Positions 8,724 through 17,979 of a DNA stretch of 64,000 bases are shown piece after piece. Position numbers and translations under genes: made by a program. Below the pieces are notes generated by a model, which saw nothing but the letters and a program-made list of their open reading frames with translations, did no database searches and was not told the DNA's origin. This stretch comes from Vreelandella nigrificans (GTDB taxonomy: Bacteria > Pseudomonadota > Gammaproteobacteria > Pseudomonadales > Halomonadaceae). The stretch is from positions 1-64,000 of the forward strand of contig NZ_NWUX01000024.1 of the NCBI RefSeq assembly GCF_002374315.1. The letters are read 5' to 3'. The first letter of the stretch is position 1. The number at the start of each line of letters is the position of its first letter.

Positions 8724-9317
8724 TTATAAGCTTCCTTTGGTGGACGGCATTTGGCCCGCCATACGTGGATCTTCTGCCACTGCCATGCGCAGTGCCCTGC
8801 CAAAGGCTTTAAAAATAGTTTCAGCCTGGTGGTGAGCATTAAAGCCCTTTATGTTGTCGATATGCAGCGTCACGCGTGCATGGTTCACAAAGCCTTGGAA
8901 AAACTCCCAAAAGAGTTGGGTGTCCATGCGGCCAATGGTATCGCGGGTAAAGTCGACATTCATAAAAAGGCCAGGGCGACCAGAGAAATCAATCACCACC
9001 CGAGAGAGCGCCTCATCAAGCGGGACATAGGCGTGGCCGTAACGGTAAATGCCGCGCTTATCACCAATCGCTTGGTAAAATGCTTGGCCTAGGGTGATGC
9101 CCAGGTCTTCTACGGTGTGATGGTCGTCAATATGCAGGTCACCGTTGGCCTGAATGTCGAGATCCACCATTCCATGCCGCGCCACTTGGTCAAGCATGTG
9201 GTCCAGAAACGGGACGCCGGTTTCACAGCGGAGACGGCCTTCGCCGTCAAGGTTGACGCTGACCGTAATCTGCGTTTCGTTGGTGTCACGGCTTACCGTG
9301 GCAATACGCGCTGACAT
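8724..9317 (-). CDS. hisB: Imidazoleglycerol-phosphate dehydratase
   Basis: This is the monofunctional HisB of 197 aa; the phosphatase domain of the E. coli fusion is absent. Two metal-binding motifs are visible: the DDHHTVED segment near residue 66 and the AHHQAE segment near residue 162. It is first in hisBHAF. A GGAGATG-type ribosome site precedes the ATG. Confidence 0.95.
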   Translation of the reverse strand: MSARIATVSRDTNETQITVSVNLDGEGRLRCETGVPFLDHMLDQVARHGMVDLDIQANGDLHIDDHHTVEDLGITLGQAFYQAIGDKRGIYRYGHAYVPLDEALSRVVIDFSGRPGLFMNVDFTRDTIGRMDTQLFWEFFQGFVNHARVTLHIDNIKGFNAHHQAETIFKAFGRALRMAVAEDPRMAGQMPSTKGSL

Positions 9318-9510
9318 GTTGCATCTCCTGCGCTTTGGCGCACTCTAAGGGGTGTGGGTGACGTTACCACCGTGTAATCAAGGCATAACCTATGGCCAAA
9401 ACGGCCATTATAGAGAATCGGCGCCCCCATCCGCTACAATGCGCGAAATGTAGCCGCCTTTAATGGCGGTAGAATAGCAGTCTAACTGCTTCGGCAAAGA
9501 GGATTTCACC

Positions 9511-9993
9511 ATGCCGGTGACAATGCAGTATGTCGACCAGGCCCGTTGGGAAGCAGAAGAGCAGGTGCGAATCGACTTGGTGCGCATATATGAAGATGCG
9601 CCCCAGGAGCGTATACCTACCCCAACGGTTATGCCATTTATACAGCAGCATTTAAATCAGCAGCACTTTTTTGCCTGCGCGCACTTTAATGATCGTCTAT
9701 TAGGAGCGGTGGCGGTTCAAGAGGCCAACGACCGTGCGTGGTGGCTATCTGAGCTGTGTGTACGAAAAACCACACGGCGCCGAGGAGTAGGCACACGGCT
9801 GATGGCCTTGTTAGGTGAGCAAGCAAAACAGGACGGGCGAGTTTTGCGTATTGCGACCGCTAAGTTGCCGCTCGCCGACCAAGTGCTGCTCTCCAAGCTG
9901 GGTTATCGGCCGGTGGCAACCGAGCAGCCCGCCGAGCCAAACTCCCCAGTCACCAGTGGTTTTGTTGAGCTAGACCCACAAGGGAAAGGGTAA
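9511..9993 (+). CDS. GNAT-fold protein of the PanM/PanZ type
   Basis: The 160-aa protein has the GNAT acetyl-CoA loop RRRGVGTRLMALL (about residues 90-102). Family resemblance is to PanM/PanZ acetyl-CoA sensors, which promote maturation of aspartate decarboxylase PanD; that role is inference. AAGAGGA precedes the ATG. Its last base is the first base of asmA, so the two are translationally coupled. Confidence 0.72.
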   Translation: MPVTMQYVDQARWEAEEQVRIDLVRIYEDAPQERIPTPTVMPFIQQHLNQQHFFACAHFNDRLLGAVAVQEANDRAWWLSELCVRKTTRRRGVGTRLMALLGEQAKQDGRVLRIATAKLPLADQVLLSKLGYRPVATEQPAEPNSPVTSGFVELDPQGKG

Positions 9994-12326
9994 TGAAACA
10001 GCTATTACGTATTTTGCTGGCCGCAGTTGGTATTTTAGCCATGGTGGCTGTCGCCGCAGTGGTCTATGTCACCACCTTTTTAGACCCAGAGGACTTCAAA
10101 CCTCGCTTAACTGCCGTTGTGGAAGAGCAAACCGGACTTAACCTTGCTCTTGAAGGCCCCATCACATGGTCATTTTACCCGCGTATTGGCGTTGGTGTAG
10201 AGCGTGCACGTGCATGGCTGCCAGAGCAGTCACCTGAGGATGCCTCCTTTGCAGCGATTGAGCGAGCAGAAGTGAGTGTTGCCTTTGCGCCGCTACTGAG
10301 AGGCGAAATTGCTATTGATGGGTTAACCCTTGATGGTATGCGGTTAAACCTTGAGCGTAATGCAGAGGGTGAAGGTAACTGGCAGCCACTGCTTGATCGC
10401 CTGGCAGAGCAAAGTAATGAAACTGCCGAAACTGTGCTGGCGCCCGCAAGCGCTGGGCCCCATGTAGACGCCGGCAGCTTGTCGGTGGTGCTCAACATTG
10501 CGAACGTAGAAGTAAAGGGTGCCGATATCCGCTTTCGTGATGAGCAAGAACAAGCGCTATGGCGGGTTCAGCCTTTGAATGTATCAGGTAGCAACGTTAA
10601 CCCGGTACGCTCCTTCCCGTTAAAAACAATGTTTACACTCACCAAGCATAACCGCTTGGACGCTGAAGCACTGGAGCGCACGCCCGAACTGACCAGCGAA
10701 GTAAATTTGGAAACCCGCTTGCGGCTTGGGCTGGATGACGAGCGGCTAACCTTTGAAAATACTCAGCTAACCACCCGTACCCGACGTTCCGACGAAAGCG
10801 ATCCGCAGCAGCTAAGCCTTAACGCCGCAGAAATCGTAGCCCGTCTGGGCGAGCAGCAACTTACCATTAATGAGGGCGTATTAGAGGCAGGCTTACGCCA
10901 CCCTGAAAACTGGCAGGGTAGCCTTGCGCTTTCACTGGCGTTTGGGTTGGAGAGTAACTGGAGGACACAAACGGCCCAGATTAAAGATGCTCAACTTACT
11001 GGGCCAGATGGTTTGAGGGTTAGTGGCCACATAAATATTGAGCAACTCTGGGATGCACCGCAGTACAGTGGCCAGCTTACCGCAGCGCCTTTTACCCTAA
11101 GGCCATGGTTATCTCGGGCGGGTGTTACACTTAATACTGCCAATGTAGCCGCACTTAGTGATGTGGCAATGACTAGCCCGATTGAAGGTAATCGGGAGCA
11201 AGTCTCTCTACCACGTCTCTCCTTGGTGGTTGATAGCAGCACTTTTACCGGTGCAGTATCTGCTGCGCTTGATGGCACTCAGCTAAGCTTCGATTTAGAA
11301 GGCGACCAGCTCAACCTGGATCACTACCTGCCAGGGCGTGTGACGGCGCAACAAGCTAGCCGTGGCTTGATGCGCACAGCCTTCGCGCAAACAGACGGTG
11401 CGCTGCTGCCTCAAGAGTGGCTTAGCACGTTGGCACTCGAGGGAGAGCTAAGCCTTAATCAGCTTCAACTTGCTGGGCTTACTTTCGGCGAGCCACGCAT
11501 AGAGCTACGCGGCGGCGATGGTGTGCATCAGCTATCGGCGTTTGAGTCGCGCTTTTATGGCGGTGAACTCAACGCCACTGGAAGCCTTGATGCTAGCGAG
11601 AGCGTACTCCAATGGCAGTTCTCTCCGTACATTAGCAATGTACAGGTGGCGCCGCTGATTGAGACTTTCAGCGAAGAAGCGTCGCCGCTGCGTGGGCGCT
11701 TCAACTTAGAGGGCGCGCTTACTACCCAGGGGAATACTCGCGACGTGCTCACCAATAATCTTAATGGTGGATTAACCGCTAGGCTTACTGACGGCGCTAT
11801 TTTGGAAACCAATATCTCCCAGGAAATGTGTGAACTTGTCGCCCAGCTGGAAGGTGAGGGTACACTGCGTGACTGGCACCCTGATACGCGTTTTGAGCGC
11901 TTCGATGCAACTCTTCAAGTGCGCAATGGCGTGGTGTCTAGTGATGACCTACTGATCACGTTACCAGGGATTAATGTGCAGGGTGAGGGAGAGCTTGATC
12001 TCACTAGTATGAACTTTCTTACCAGGACGAACGCTCGCTTAGTAGATACTGCAGATGCTGCTTGTCGAGTTAATGCACGTTTAGAAGAGCTATCGCTCCC
12101 CGTACTCTGTGAAGGGCATCTGGGAGATGATAAAACCAAGTGGTGTCGTTTTGATCGCAGGGCCTTCCAAGCCTCTGTGGTCGACCTGCTGCGTAGTGAG
12201 GCTGGTAGCCGCGTGGCAGATGAGCTGGAAGAGCGGTTAGGAGACTCCCTTGACCGCATTGATGAGCGCTTGGGGGAAGGGGCTGGACAGGAGCTTCGTG
12301 AAGGTATCCGCCGTCTGTTTAACTAA
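9993..12326 (+). CDS. asmA: AsmA family inner-membrane-anchored protein
   Basis: The 777-aa protein has one N-terminal membrane segment (about residues 4-28) and a long beta-rich periplasmic region. N-terminal features such as YVTTFLDPEDFKPRL, and a C-terminal AsmA-type domain with VNARLEELSLPVLCEG, fit AsmA. AsmA-like proteins are thought to help lipid transport between membranes and affect outer-membrane assembly. A charged helical C-terminus (ADELEERLGDSLDRIDERL) follows. It is coupled to the upstream GNAT gene. Confidence 0.88.
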   Translation: MKQLLRILLAAVGILAMVAVAAVVYVTTFLDPEDFKPRLTAVVEEQTGLNLALEGPITWSFYPRIGVGVERARAWLPEQSPEDASFAAIERAEVSVAFAPLLRGEIAIDGLTLDGMRLNLERNAEGEGNWQPLLDRLAEQSNETAETVLAPASAGPHVDAGSLSVVLNIANVEVKGADIRFRDEQEQALWRVQPLNVSGSNVNPVRSFPLKTMFTLTKHNRLDAEALERTPELTSEVNLETRLRLGLDDERLTFENTQLTTRTRRSDESDPQQLSLNAAEIVARLGEQQLTINEGVLEAGLRHPENWQGSLALSLAFGLESNWRTQTAQIKDAQLTGPDGLRVSGHINIEQLWDAPQYSGQLTAAPFTLRPWLSRAGVTLNTANVAALSDVAMTSPIEGNREQVSLPRLSLVVDSSTFTGAVSAALDGTQLSFDLEGDQLNLDHYLPGRVTAQQASRGLMRTAFAQTDGALLPQEWLSTLALEGELSLNQLQLAGLTFGEPRIELRGGDGVHQLSAFESRFYGGELNATGSLDASESVLQWQFSPYISNVQVAPLIETFSEEASPLRGRFNLEGALTTQGNTRDVLTNNLNGGLTARLTDGAILETNISQEMCELVAQLEGEGTLRDWHPDTRFERFDATLQVRNGVVSSDDLLITLPGINVQGEGELDLTSMNFLTRTNARLVDTADAACRVNARLEELSLPVLCEGHLGDDKTKWCRFDRRAFQASVVDLLRSEAGSRVADELEERLGDSLDRIDERLGEGAGQELREGIRRLFN

Positions 12327-12362
12327 TTTGCCCAACCTGCGTTGATGCAACACAACCTGCAC

Positions 12363-12389
12363 GCGTCGGCCTTATCGCCGGCGCTTTTT
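12363..12389 (+). terminator. Terminator after asmA
   Basis: The stem GCGTCGGC / GCCGGCGC contains one wobble pair and is followed by TTTTT. It lies between the asmA stop and the mutY ribosome site. Confidence 0.75.
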
Positions 12390-12415
12390 CATGGCAAGCA
12401 CCCTCAGGAGAGATC

Positions 12416-13513
12416 ATGGCAGATATGCCGACGCCGTGCCTAGCGGCGGAAGAGTTTCAACGCCGTTTGCTTAACTGGTTCGATCTGCACGGCCGCCATG
12501 ACTTACCGTGGCAATCGCCCCGCAGCGCCTACAGAGTGTGGGTGTCTGAAATCATGCTGCAGCAAACCCAAGTCACCACGGTGATCCCCTATTTCGAGCG
12601 ATTTATCACGCGTTTCCCTACCATAGGGGACCTAGCGAATGCCCCCCAGGATGAGGTGCTACACTTTTGGACAGGGCTTGGCTACTACGCTCGCGCTCGT
12701 AACCTACATAAAGCAGCCCAGGTAGCTGTGCATGAACATAGTGGCGAACTCCCCTGCGAAAGCGTTGAAGCGCTAATGGCGCTACCTGGCATCGGTCGCT
12801 CTACCGCTGGTGCGATTATTGCCCAAAGCACTGGCCAGCGGGCGGCGATTTTAGACGGCAACGTAAAGCGCTCGCTCACCCGGCTGCACGCTATTGCAGG
12901 CTGGCCAGGAAAGCCTGCGGTGGAGCGCCAGCTCTGGTCTCTTGCTGAGTACTATACCCCTGAGACTCGCCTTGCTGACTTCACCCAGGCGATGATGGAT
13001 TTCGGGGCAACACTGTGTAAACGCAGCAAACCCGACTGCTTGGTTTGTCCCTTTGACGATGTTTGCCGCGCCTACGCTCAGGGCGAGCCGCAGCGCTTTC
13101 CCGAATCTAAACCTAAAAAGTCCTTGCCTCAGCGGGAAACAATTATGTTGATGCTGAGTGACAGAGAGGGGAGGGTATGGCTAGAGCAGCGGCCACCAAG
13201 CGGATTATGGGGTGGCTTGTGGAGCCTGCCTCAGTTTGAGTGCCATGGCGAGCTGAATGACTGGCTAGAAGATAATGTGGCTGCCCCCAAGCGCCATGCA
13301 GCGCTGCCTAGCTTTACTCACACTTTTAGCCACTTTCGACTGACGATTACTCCCCAGCCGGTCAGCTGCGATAGGCTGAGCGGCGTAAGAGAAAGCGGCG
13401 TATGGTATGACGTTAACCGACCACCTGAGCTAGGCTTAGCAGCACCGGTGAAAGCGTTACTAAGCCAATTGGCGCCATTTGCCCTGGACCCGACCCCAGG
13501 GCCATCGCGTTAA
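12416..13513 (+). CDS. mutY: A/G-specific adenine glycosylase
   Basis: MutY removes adenine mispaired with 8-oxoguanine. At 365 aa it is slightly longer than E. coli MutY. It has SEIMLQQTQV with the catalytic Glu, the helix-hairpin-helix LPGIGRSTAGAI, the catalytic Asp in TQAMMDFGA, and a 4Fe-4S site C-x6-C-x2-C-x5-C in CKRSKPDCLVCPFDDVC. A NUDIX-like C-terminal domain starts near residue 240 (WLEQRPPSGLWGGLWSLPQF). AGGAGAG precedes the ATG. yggX follows, as in many gammaproteobacteria. Confidence 0.96.
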   Translation: MADMPTPCLAAEEFQRRLLNWFDLHGRHDLPWQSPRSAYRVWVSEIMLQQTQVTTVIPYFERFITRFPTIGDLANAPQDEVLHFWTGLGYYARARNLHKAAQVAVHEHSGELPCESVEALMALPGIGRSTAGAIIAQSTGQRAAILDGNVKRSLTRLHAIAGWPGKPAVERQLWSLAEYYTPETRLADFTQAMMDFGATLCKRSKPDCLVCPFDDVCRAYAQGEPQRFPESKPKKSLPQRETIMLMLSDREGRVWLEQRPPSGLWGGLWSLPQFECHGELNDWLEDNVAAPKRHAALPSFTHTFSHFRLTITPQPVSCDRLSGVRESGVWYDVNRPPELGLAAPVKALLSQLAPFALDPTPGPSR

Positions 13514-13565
13514 CGATACAAGCTTGATTCAAACTTTCCCTTCGCACTATGCATAGGAGTACTCC

Positions 13566-13841
13566 ATGAGCCACACGGTTTTCTGCCGCAAGTATCAAAA
13601 AGAACTGCCCGCCCTGCCATTTCCACCGCTACCGGGTAAGCAGGGCCAAGAGATTCAGGCTACGGTTTCCAAGCAAGCCTGGGAAGAGTGGCAGGCTTTA
13701 CAAACACGCTTAATCAATGAAAAGCATCTAAACATGCTGGATCCTGAGGCGCGGGCCTATCTGATGGAGCAGATGCAGCGCTACCTGGACAATGAAGAAA
13801 CAGACCAGGCAGAAGGCTATGTACCACCCTCTCAGGCCTAG
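13566..13841 (+). CDS. yggX: Probable Fe(II)-trafficking/oxidative damage protection protein YggX
   Basis: The 91-aa protein has the family start MSHTVFCRKYQKELPALPFPPLPG and the WQ(A)LQTRLINEKHLNMLDPEAR segment. The family protects iron-sulfur proteins and is commonly paired with mutY, itself an iron-sulfur enzyme. It is the last protein gene before the tRNA cluster. Confidence 0.94.
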   Translation: MSHTVFCRKYQKELPALPFPPLPGKQGQEIQATVSKQAWEEWQALQTRLINEKHLNMLDPEARAYLMEQMQRYLDNEETDQAEGYVPPSQA

Positions 13842-13885
13842 TATGTGAAGTGTCGCTTGAGCTTAGCCTGTAGAGAAGGTCCCTA

Positions 13886-13908
13886 AAAGCCACGGAAGAC
13901 GTGGCTTT
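13886..13908 (+). terminator. Terminator after yggX
   Basis: A perfect nine-base inverted repeat AAAGCCACG / CGTGGCTTT with a five-base loop; only a short T tract follows. Confidence 0.7.
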
Positions 13909-13976
13909 GGCCCTGGTGTAATTAGTATCGAGTCTGTCCTAACCGCGTGACTAGAAAGAAAGTTTCACAAAGGTAT

Positions 13977-14004
13977 TGACGAAAAGCGGAGTTTTTAGTT
14001 TAAT
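13977..14004 (+). promoter_or_regulatory. Promoter of the tRNA cluster
   Basis: TTGACG and TTTAAT are separated by 16 bases and end 16 bases before the first tRNA, a good sigma-70 arrangement. Confidence 0.65.
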
Positions 14005-14020
14005 ACGCACCGTTGGCAGC

Positions 14021-14096
14021 GGCCAGATAGCTCAGTTGGTAGAGCAGGGGATTGAAAATCCCCGTGTCGGCGGTTCGATTCCGTCTCTGGCCACCA
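14021..14096 (+). tRNA. tRNA-Phe (GAA)
   Basis: A complete 76-base cloverleaf with encoded CCA. The anticodon loop TTGAAAA gives GAA; the T arm contains GGTTCGATTCC. Confidence 0.97.
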
Positions 14097-14101
14097 AACG
14101 T

Positions 14102-14176
14102 TGGGGTATCGCCAAGTGGTAAGGCACCGGTTTTTGGTATCGGCATTCCCAGGTTCGAATCCTGGTACCCCAGCCA
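14102..14176 (+). tRNA. tRNA-Gln (UUG)
   Basis: A complete 75-base cloverleaf, acceptor TGGGGTA / TACCCCA with encoded CCA, anticodon TTG in loop TTTTGGT. It lies five bases after tRNA-Phe. Confidence 0.96.
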
Positions 14177-14248
14177 TTGCCAACAAGATTTCTTGTTGAT
14201 TGCAAAGCCTAATAGCAATGCAGTCATTTTCTCAAGAAAACGTGAAGC

Positions 14249-14301
<53 letters not shown>

Positions 14302-14324
<23 letters not shown>

Positions 14325-14422
14325 TCATGTGATGGTAAAAAAGCGTTAGCTTGACGATTCTCGAAGACATGCCAGTCAAATGATTTTCCTCCGATCTTTC
14401 TACAGAGACGGGGAATTTTGGC
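14302..14422 (+). other. Likely left attachment site (attL) and ICE left boundary
   Basis: The boundary is inferred from the abrupt change from chromosomal genes to parA directly after tRNA-Thr, the usual left end of PFGI-1/ICEclc-type elements. The core would be within the tRNA 3' part (GTTCGACTCCTGGTGTCGGC). No second copy was found by eye in the window, so attR must lie beyond it. The 98-base leader holds a possible -35 TTGACG near 14352 but no clear -10. Confidence 0.65.
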
Positions 14423-15289
14423 GTGCGTATAATAACCGTACTATCAACGAAAGGTGGCGTTGGGAAAACAACAACGTCAGCCCACTTGGGCGGTCTTCTG
14501 GCGGATGCAGGTTTCCGAGTATTGCTCGTAGATTTTGATATCCAGCCCACTCTCTCCAGTTACTACTCTCTTTCCTACGAGGCGCCGGGCGGCGTTTACG
14601 AACTGATGGCTCTCAGCGAAACTCGTGCTGAGCGCATCATCTCGCGTACCGTGATAGATGGCCTCGATCTAGTAGCTTCAAATGACTATCAAGGTCAACT
14701 GCAACAGCTACTGTTAAATGCCCCGGATGGGCGCTTCCGACTGTCCCAGCTGCTCGAAACCGGCCCACTGGCCGATTACGACATCATCCTGCTCGACACT
14801 CAAGGTGCACGCTCCATCACTCTTGAGGCAGCTACGCTTGCTGCCGATCACGCCCTCTCGCCAATCACCGCCGATGTACTGGCGGCACGTGAGTTTGTGC
14901 GTGGCACGTTAGGCATGTTCGATGATCTAGAGCTGTTGACCCGTTACACATCTCTGTCTGTCCCTCCGTTGTCCCTACTCCTCAATCAACTCGATGAAAC
15001 CCGGAACTCTCAGGAAGTCGCTCAATCCCTGCGCAGCATGTTCAATGTTGACCAAGGTCAGCGGGTTCGAGTTCTGGGTAGTGCGTTCCGTATGTTGTCT
15101 GCATTTAAGATGGCTGGAGCAGCAGGCGAGCCAATACATCGTTATGAACCAGTAAAGCCCTATCGGCGTGTAACCCCAGCAGGGGCGGACCTGATCAAGG
15201 CCGTCGCGTGCGAGTTCAATCCTGATTGGGCGGGCGCTATCAACTCGATGTCAGTTCGCGGTGGAGGGAAGAACGATGTCCGCCACTAA
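14423..15289 (+). CDS. parA: ParA/Soj family partition ATPase of the ICE
   Basis: The 288-aa protein begins MRIITVLSTKGGVGKTTTSAHL with a deviant Walker A motif (KGGVGKTT, residues 10-17), then VDFDIQPTLSS and LLDTQGA. It probably acts with ParB at 19.6 kb to stabilise the excised element; soj is required to keep some related islands. The GTG start at 14423 follows ACGGGGA. It overlaps dnaB by 14 bases. It is the first gene of the element. Confidence 0.92.
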   Translation: MRIITVLSTKGGVGKTTTSAHLGGLLADAGFRVLLVDFDIQPTLSSYYSLSYEAPGGVYELMALSETRAERIISRTVIDGLDLVASNDYQGQLQQLLLNAPDGRFRLSQLLETGPLADYDIILLDTQGARSITLEAATLAADHALSPITADVLAAREFVRGTLGMFDDLELLTRYTSLSVPPLSLLLNQLDETRNSQEVAQSLRSMFNVDQGQRVRVLGSAFRMLSAFKMAGAAGEPIHRYEPVKPYRRVTPAGADLIKAVACEFNPDWAGAINSMSVRGGGKNDVRH

Positions 15290-16688
15290 TGAAATGATAC
15301 CGGTGCCTGATTACGAAGCATCGCTTTTCGAGGCATTGCCGCCGCACAGTATTGAGGCTGAGCAATCGGTGCTAGGCGGATTGATGCTCGATAACCATGC
15401 ATGGGATGAAATTGCTGACCAATTGTCGGCAGACATGTTTTATCGTCCTGCTCACCGCATGGTGTTTGATGCCATGCGTACACTTGCTAGTGACGACTCC
15501 CCTCTGGACGTTGTGACGGTTTCTGAGGTTTTAGAGACTCGCCACCAACTGGATGCTGTTGGTGGTCTTGCTGCACTTGCTGAACTGGCTCGCAATACTC
15601 CCTCAGCAAGAAACATCGTTGCCTATGCCAATATTGTACGTGATCGCTATCAACTCAGAAGCCTAGCTCAGACCGCCGCTGACATGAATCGCCAGGCACT
15701 CAATCCTCTTGGGCAGACTGCCGAATCCATTATCGAGGCGGGTGAGCAAGCGCTTTTCCGCATCGTTGAGGAGCGTGGTGGCCGCGAGCTCAGCAGCGTC
15801 ACCGACATGCTCAACCGCGCTGTCGACAAGATCGATGCCGCCTGCCAAAGCGATGGTGGTGTTACCGGTGTTCCGACAGGGTACCCAGATCTGGATCGTA
15901 TGACTGCTGGTTGGCAGCCTAGTGACCTGATCATCATCGCGGGACGCCCCAGCATGGGGAAAACCGCCTTCGGGCTCGGGCTGTGTGAAAACGCCCTATT
16001 CTCTAAAGCAACCACCGCTTCTGGGCCGGTCTTCGTGTTCTCACTCGAAATGCCGGAAGATCAGTTAATGCTGCGTTGGCTGGCTAGCATTGGTCGTATA
16101 TCCCTTCAGAAACTGCGGACAGGTGATCTGGAGGGAGAAGAGTGGTCGAAACTGGCTGCTGCGACGCTGCGTATCAAGGAACTGGAAGGTAGGCTGTTTG
16201 TTGACGACGCTGCTGGGATTTCAGCTTCGACCCTCAAGGCGCGAGCTCGCCGCTTAGCTCGCCGCCACGGAACCCCCTCTCTAATTCTGGTCGACTATCT
16301 GCAACTGCTTTCGGAAGGCAACAGTGAAAACCGAAACCTTGAGATCAGCGCAATCAGCCGAATTTTGAAGGGCGTTGCAAAAGACCTTCGCTGTCCGTTG
16401 ATCGCTCTCTCTCAGCTAAACCGGGGGGTTGAGACCCGCCCCAATAAACGGCCAGTGATGGCTGATCTGCGCGACAGCGGCGCGATTGAACAAGACGCGG
16501 ATGTGATTGGCTTCGTCTATCGCGACGAAGTCTATTACCCCGATGATCCCGACAACACTGGCCTCGCAGAACTCATTCTGGCGAAGCAGCGTAATGGGCC
16601 TCTAGGTACTGTGCATCTCAGCTTTTTAGGAGAGTCGACTCGGTTCGAATCACTTGAATGGAAACACAAACAGGAGGGATGGTCATGA
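15276..16688 (+). CDS. dnaB: Replicative DNA helicase DnaB, ICE-encoded
   Basis: A 470-aa hexameric helicase. The N-terminal DnaB domain starts PPHSIEAEQSVLGGLMLD. The RecA-like C-domain has Walker A AGRPSMGKTAF near residue 225, Walker B in LILVDYLQLL, and LRDSGAIEQDADVIGFVYRDE. The ATG at 15276 follows GGAGGGA; the upstream GTG at 15261 lies inside that site. A second dnaB on an ICE suggests the element drives its own replication after excision. Confidence 0.94.
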   Translation: MSATNEMIPVPDYEASLFEALPPHSIEAEQSVLGGLMLDNHAWDEIADQLSADMFYRPAHRMVFDAMRTLASDDSPLDVVTVSEVLETRHQLDAVGGLAALAELARNTPSARNIVAYANIVRDRYQLRSLAQTAADMNRQALNPLGQTAESIIEAGEQALFRIVEERGGRELSSVTDMLNRAVDKIDAACQSDGGVTGVPTGYPDLDRMTAGWQPSDLIIIAGRPSMGKTAFGLGLCENALFSKATTASGPVFVFSLEMPEDQLMLRWLASIGRISLQKLRTGDLEGEEWSKLAAATLRIKELEGRLFVDDAAGISASTLKARARRLARRHGTPSLILVDYLQLLSEGNSENRNLEISAISRILKGVAKDLRCPLIALSQLNRGVETRPNKRPVMADLRDSGAIEQDADVIGFVYRDEVYYPDDPDNTGLAELILAKQRNGPLGTVHLSFLGESTRFESLEWKHKQEGWS

Positions 16689-17554
16689 GGGAGATCACAC
16701 TCAGCAAACCCTCGACCGTGTTCTACGACTGGTTCGAGTCGGATAATCGGAAGGTCCACAAACTATGGGTACAAGTCGATTATTGCCGAATCAGCCCTGA
16801 TGAATACATTGCATGGGTTGATGGTCACGCTCTGCGAGAGGCAATCGAATTTGGTGAGTTGCCTCACGGTACCACGCCAAACTGGTTTCACGTACATCTT
16901 GAGGATGACGAGGAAACCATCGCTGGCATTCTCAAGAGTATCGACACCACTGAGCCTGACGTCAGTAGTAGTCCCCTCCAGCGGCTCATTGAGCAACAGG
17001 TATGGCTGAAGCTCAATGCGCTTCGTAAGTCTGGTACTCCCCCGACAACACCACTGAAGAGGATCAAGCTCGATCCAGTTTCACTTACCACCCCTGACCC
17101 CGCCCCGCACTGGTATCGCGCAGAGGATTGCCATGATGGGGTACTGCTGAACCCAGTATTGCCTTCGATATTCGAGGAGGGGCATGAGCCTCATGAACTC
17201 ACACTCGTTGAGAAGAGCCACTGGTGGAACCGACCCTACATTGTTACTCGTGAGCTTGAGGTAGGCATCGAAAGTTATGACGGCTATGCAAGTCGTGTCC
17301 TAGCGGTTGGTAGTCAGCCAATGACCGAGCACGAGTGGGCCAATAATCAGGAGAACATCCGCGCCAAGTGGCTTGAGCGCTTTCCTAATGGCCAAGCCTT
17401 TCACGTGCGTTGTCTCGACGGCCGCACTGGTAATACGCCTACCTGGTGGGGTGATGCTGACAGCCTTGAAGGAGCTCTTAAGATTGTCCAGCGCAAACGG
17501 CCGATGTGGGTTGAGCAAGAACCATTAGGAGGGTCTCGTCATGGCACGCACTGA
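16685..17554 (+). CDS. ICE-conserved hypothetical protein downstream of dnaB
   Basis: This 289-aa soluble protein is acidic in the middle and has many Trp/Tyr residues (FYDWFES, KLWVQVDY, WWNRPYIV). No family with known function is recognised. The ATG at 16685 sits six bases after AGGAGGG. It overlaps the dnaB end by four bases, so it belongs to the parA-dnaB operon. Confidence 0.75.
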   Translation: MREITLSKPSTVFYDWFESDNRKVHKLWVQVDYCRISPDEYIAWVDGHALREAIEFGELPHGTTPNWFHVHLEDDEETIAGILKSIDTTEPDVSSSPLQRLIEQQVWLKLNALRKSGTPPTTPLKRIKLDPVSLTTPDPAPHWYRAEDCHDGVLLNPVLPSIFEEGHEPHELTLVEKSHWWNRPYIVTRELEVGIESYDGYASRVLAVGSQPMTEHEWANNQENIRAKWLERFPNGQAFHVRCLDGRTGNTPTWWGDADSLEGALKIVQRKRPMWVEQEPLGGSRHGTH

Positions 17555-17780
17555 GCATGCGCCCAATCCAATTCAGGAACTACATGATCTAGAGACTCGG
17601 TTGCAGGCCCTGCGCGATGAGTTGAGAGCACTCGAAAAAGAGTGCTGCTCCCTGCGTGAACAACGCCGTCAGTTGATTCAAAGCCTGGAAGGGCAGCTCG
17701 ATCTGTTTCGTGACCAGATGAGTCTCAGTGAGCAATTACTCAAGGAGGTGCGGCATGGCTCGTCAGCTACGCGGTACTAA
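17541..17780 (+). CDS. Small coiled-coil hypothetical protein
   Basis: The 79-aa protein is almost wholly helical and charged, with a heptad-like LETRLQALRDELRALEKE pattern from about residue 11 to 60. No enzymatic motif is visible. It overlaps its neighbours on both sides, as expected of a coupled operon gene. GGAGGG precedes its ATG. Confidence 0.6.
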   Translation: MARTEHAPNPIQELHDLETRLQALRDELRALEKECCSLREQRRQLIQSLEGQLDLFRDQMSLSEQLLKEVRHGSSATRY

Positions 17781-17979
17781 AGGAATTGAAAAAGTCATCC
17801 GTTATGCCACGTCGAACAATTGGCAGGTAAGTCGCACGCGTGGCGGACACATCAGGCTGACAAAGCCAGGTTGTGCTGCCGTTTTTACCAGCTGCACACC
17901 GAGCGACAGCCATAGGGCATCCCTTAACGCGATTGCCCAGTTACGCCGTGCTGAGCGTGATGAACAGGAGCTGCACTGA
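17755..17979 (+). CDS. HicA-like (YcfA-fold) small protein
   Basis: The 74-aa protein has the HicA pattern: a helix (GIEKVIRYATSNNWQV), then SRTRGGHIRLTKPG with the conserved GGH, and a C-terminal helix with Arg/Asn. HicA toxins are mRNA interferases paired with HicB. No HicB-like antitoxin gene follows, so here it may be an RNA- or DNA-binding accessory instead. The ATG at 17755 follows AAGGAGG; the longer frame from 17728 has no site. Confidence 0.68.
   Translation: MARQLRGTKGIEKVIRYATSNNWQVSRTRGGHIRLTKPGCAAVFTSCTPSDSHRASLNAIAQLRRAERDEQELH

Noticed and set aside
17755..17979. Complete HicAB toxin-antitoxin pair
   Set aside because: Only a HicA-like protein is seen; the neighbouring proteins do not look like HicB.
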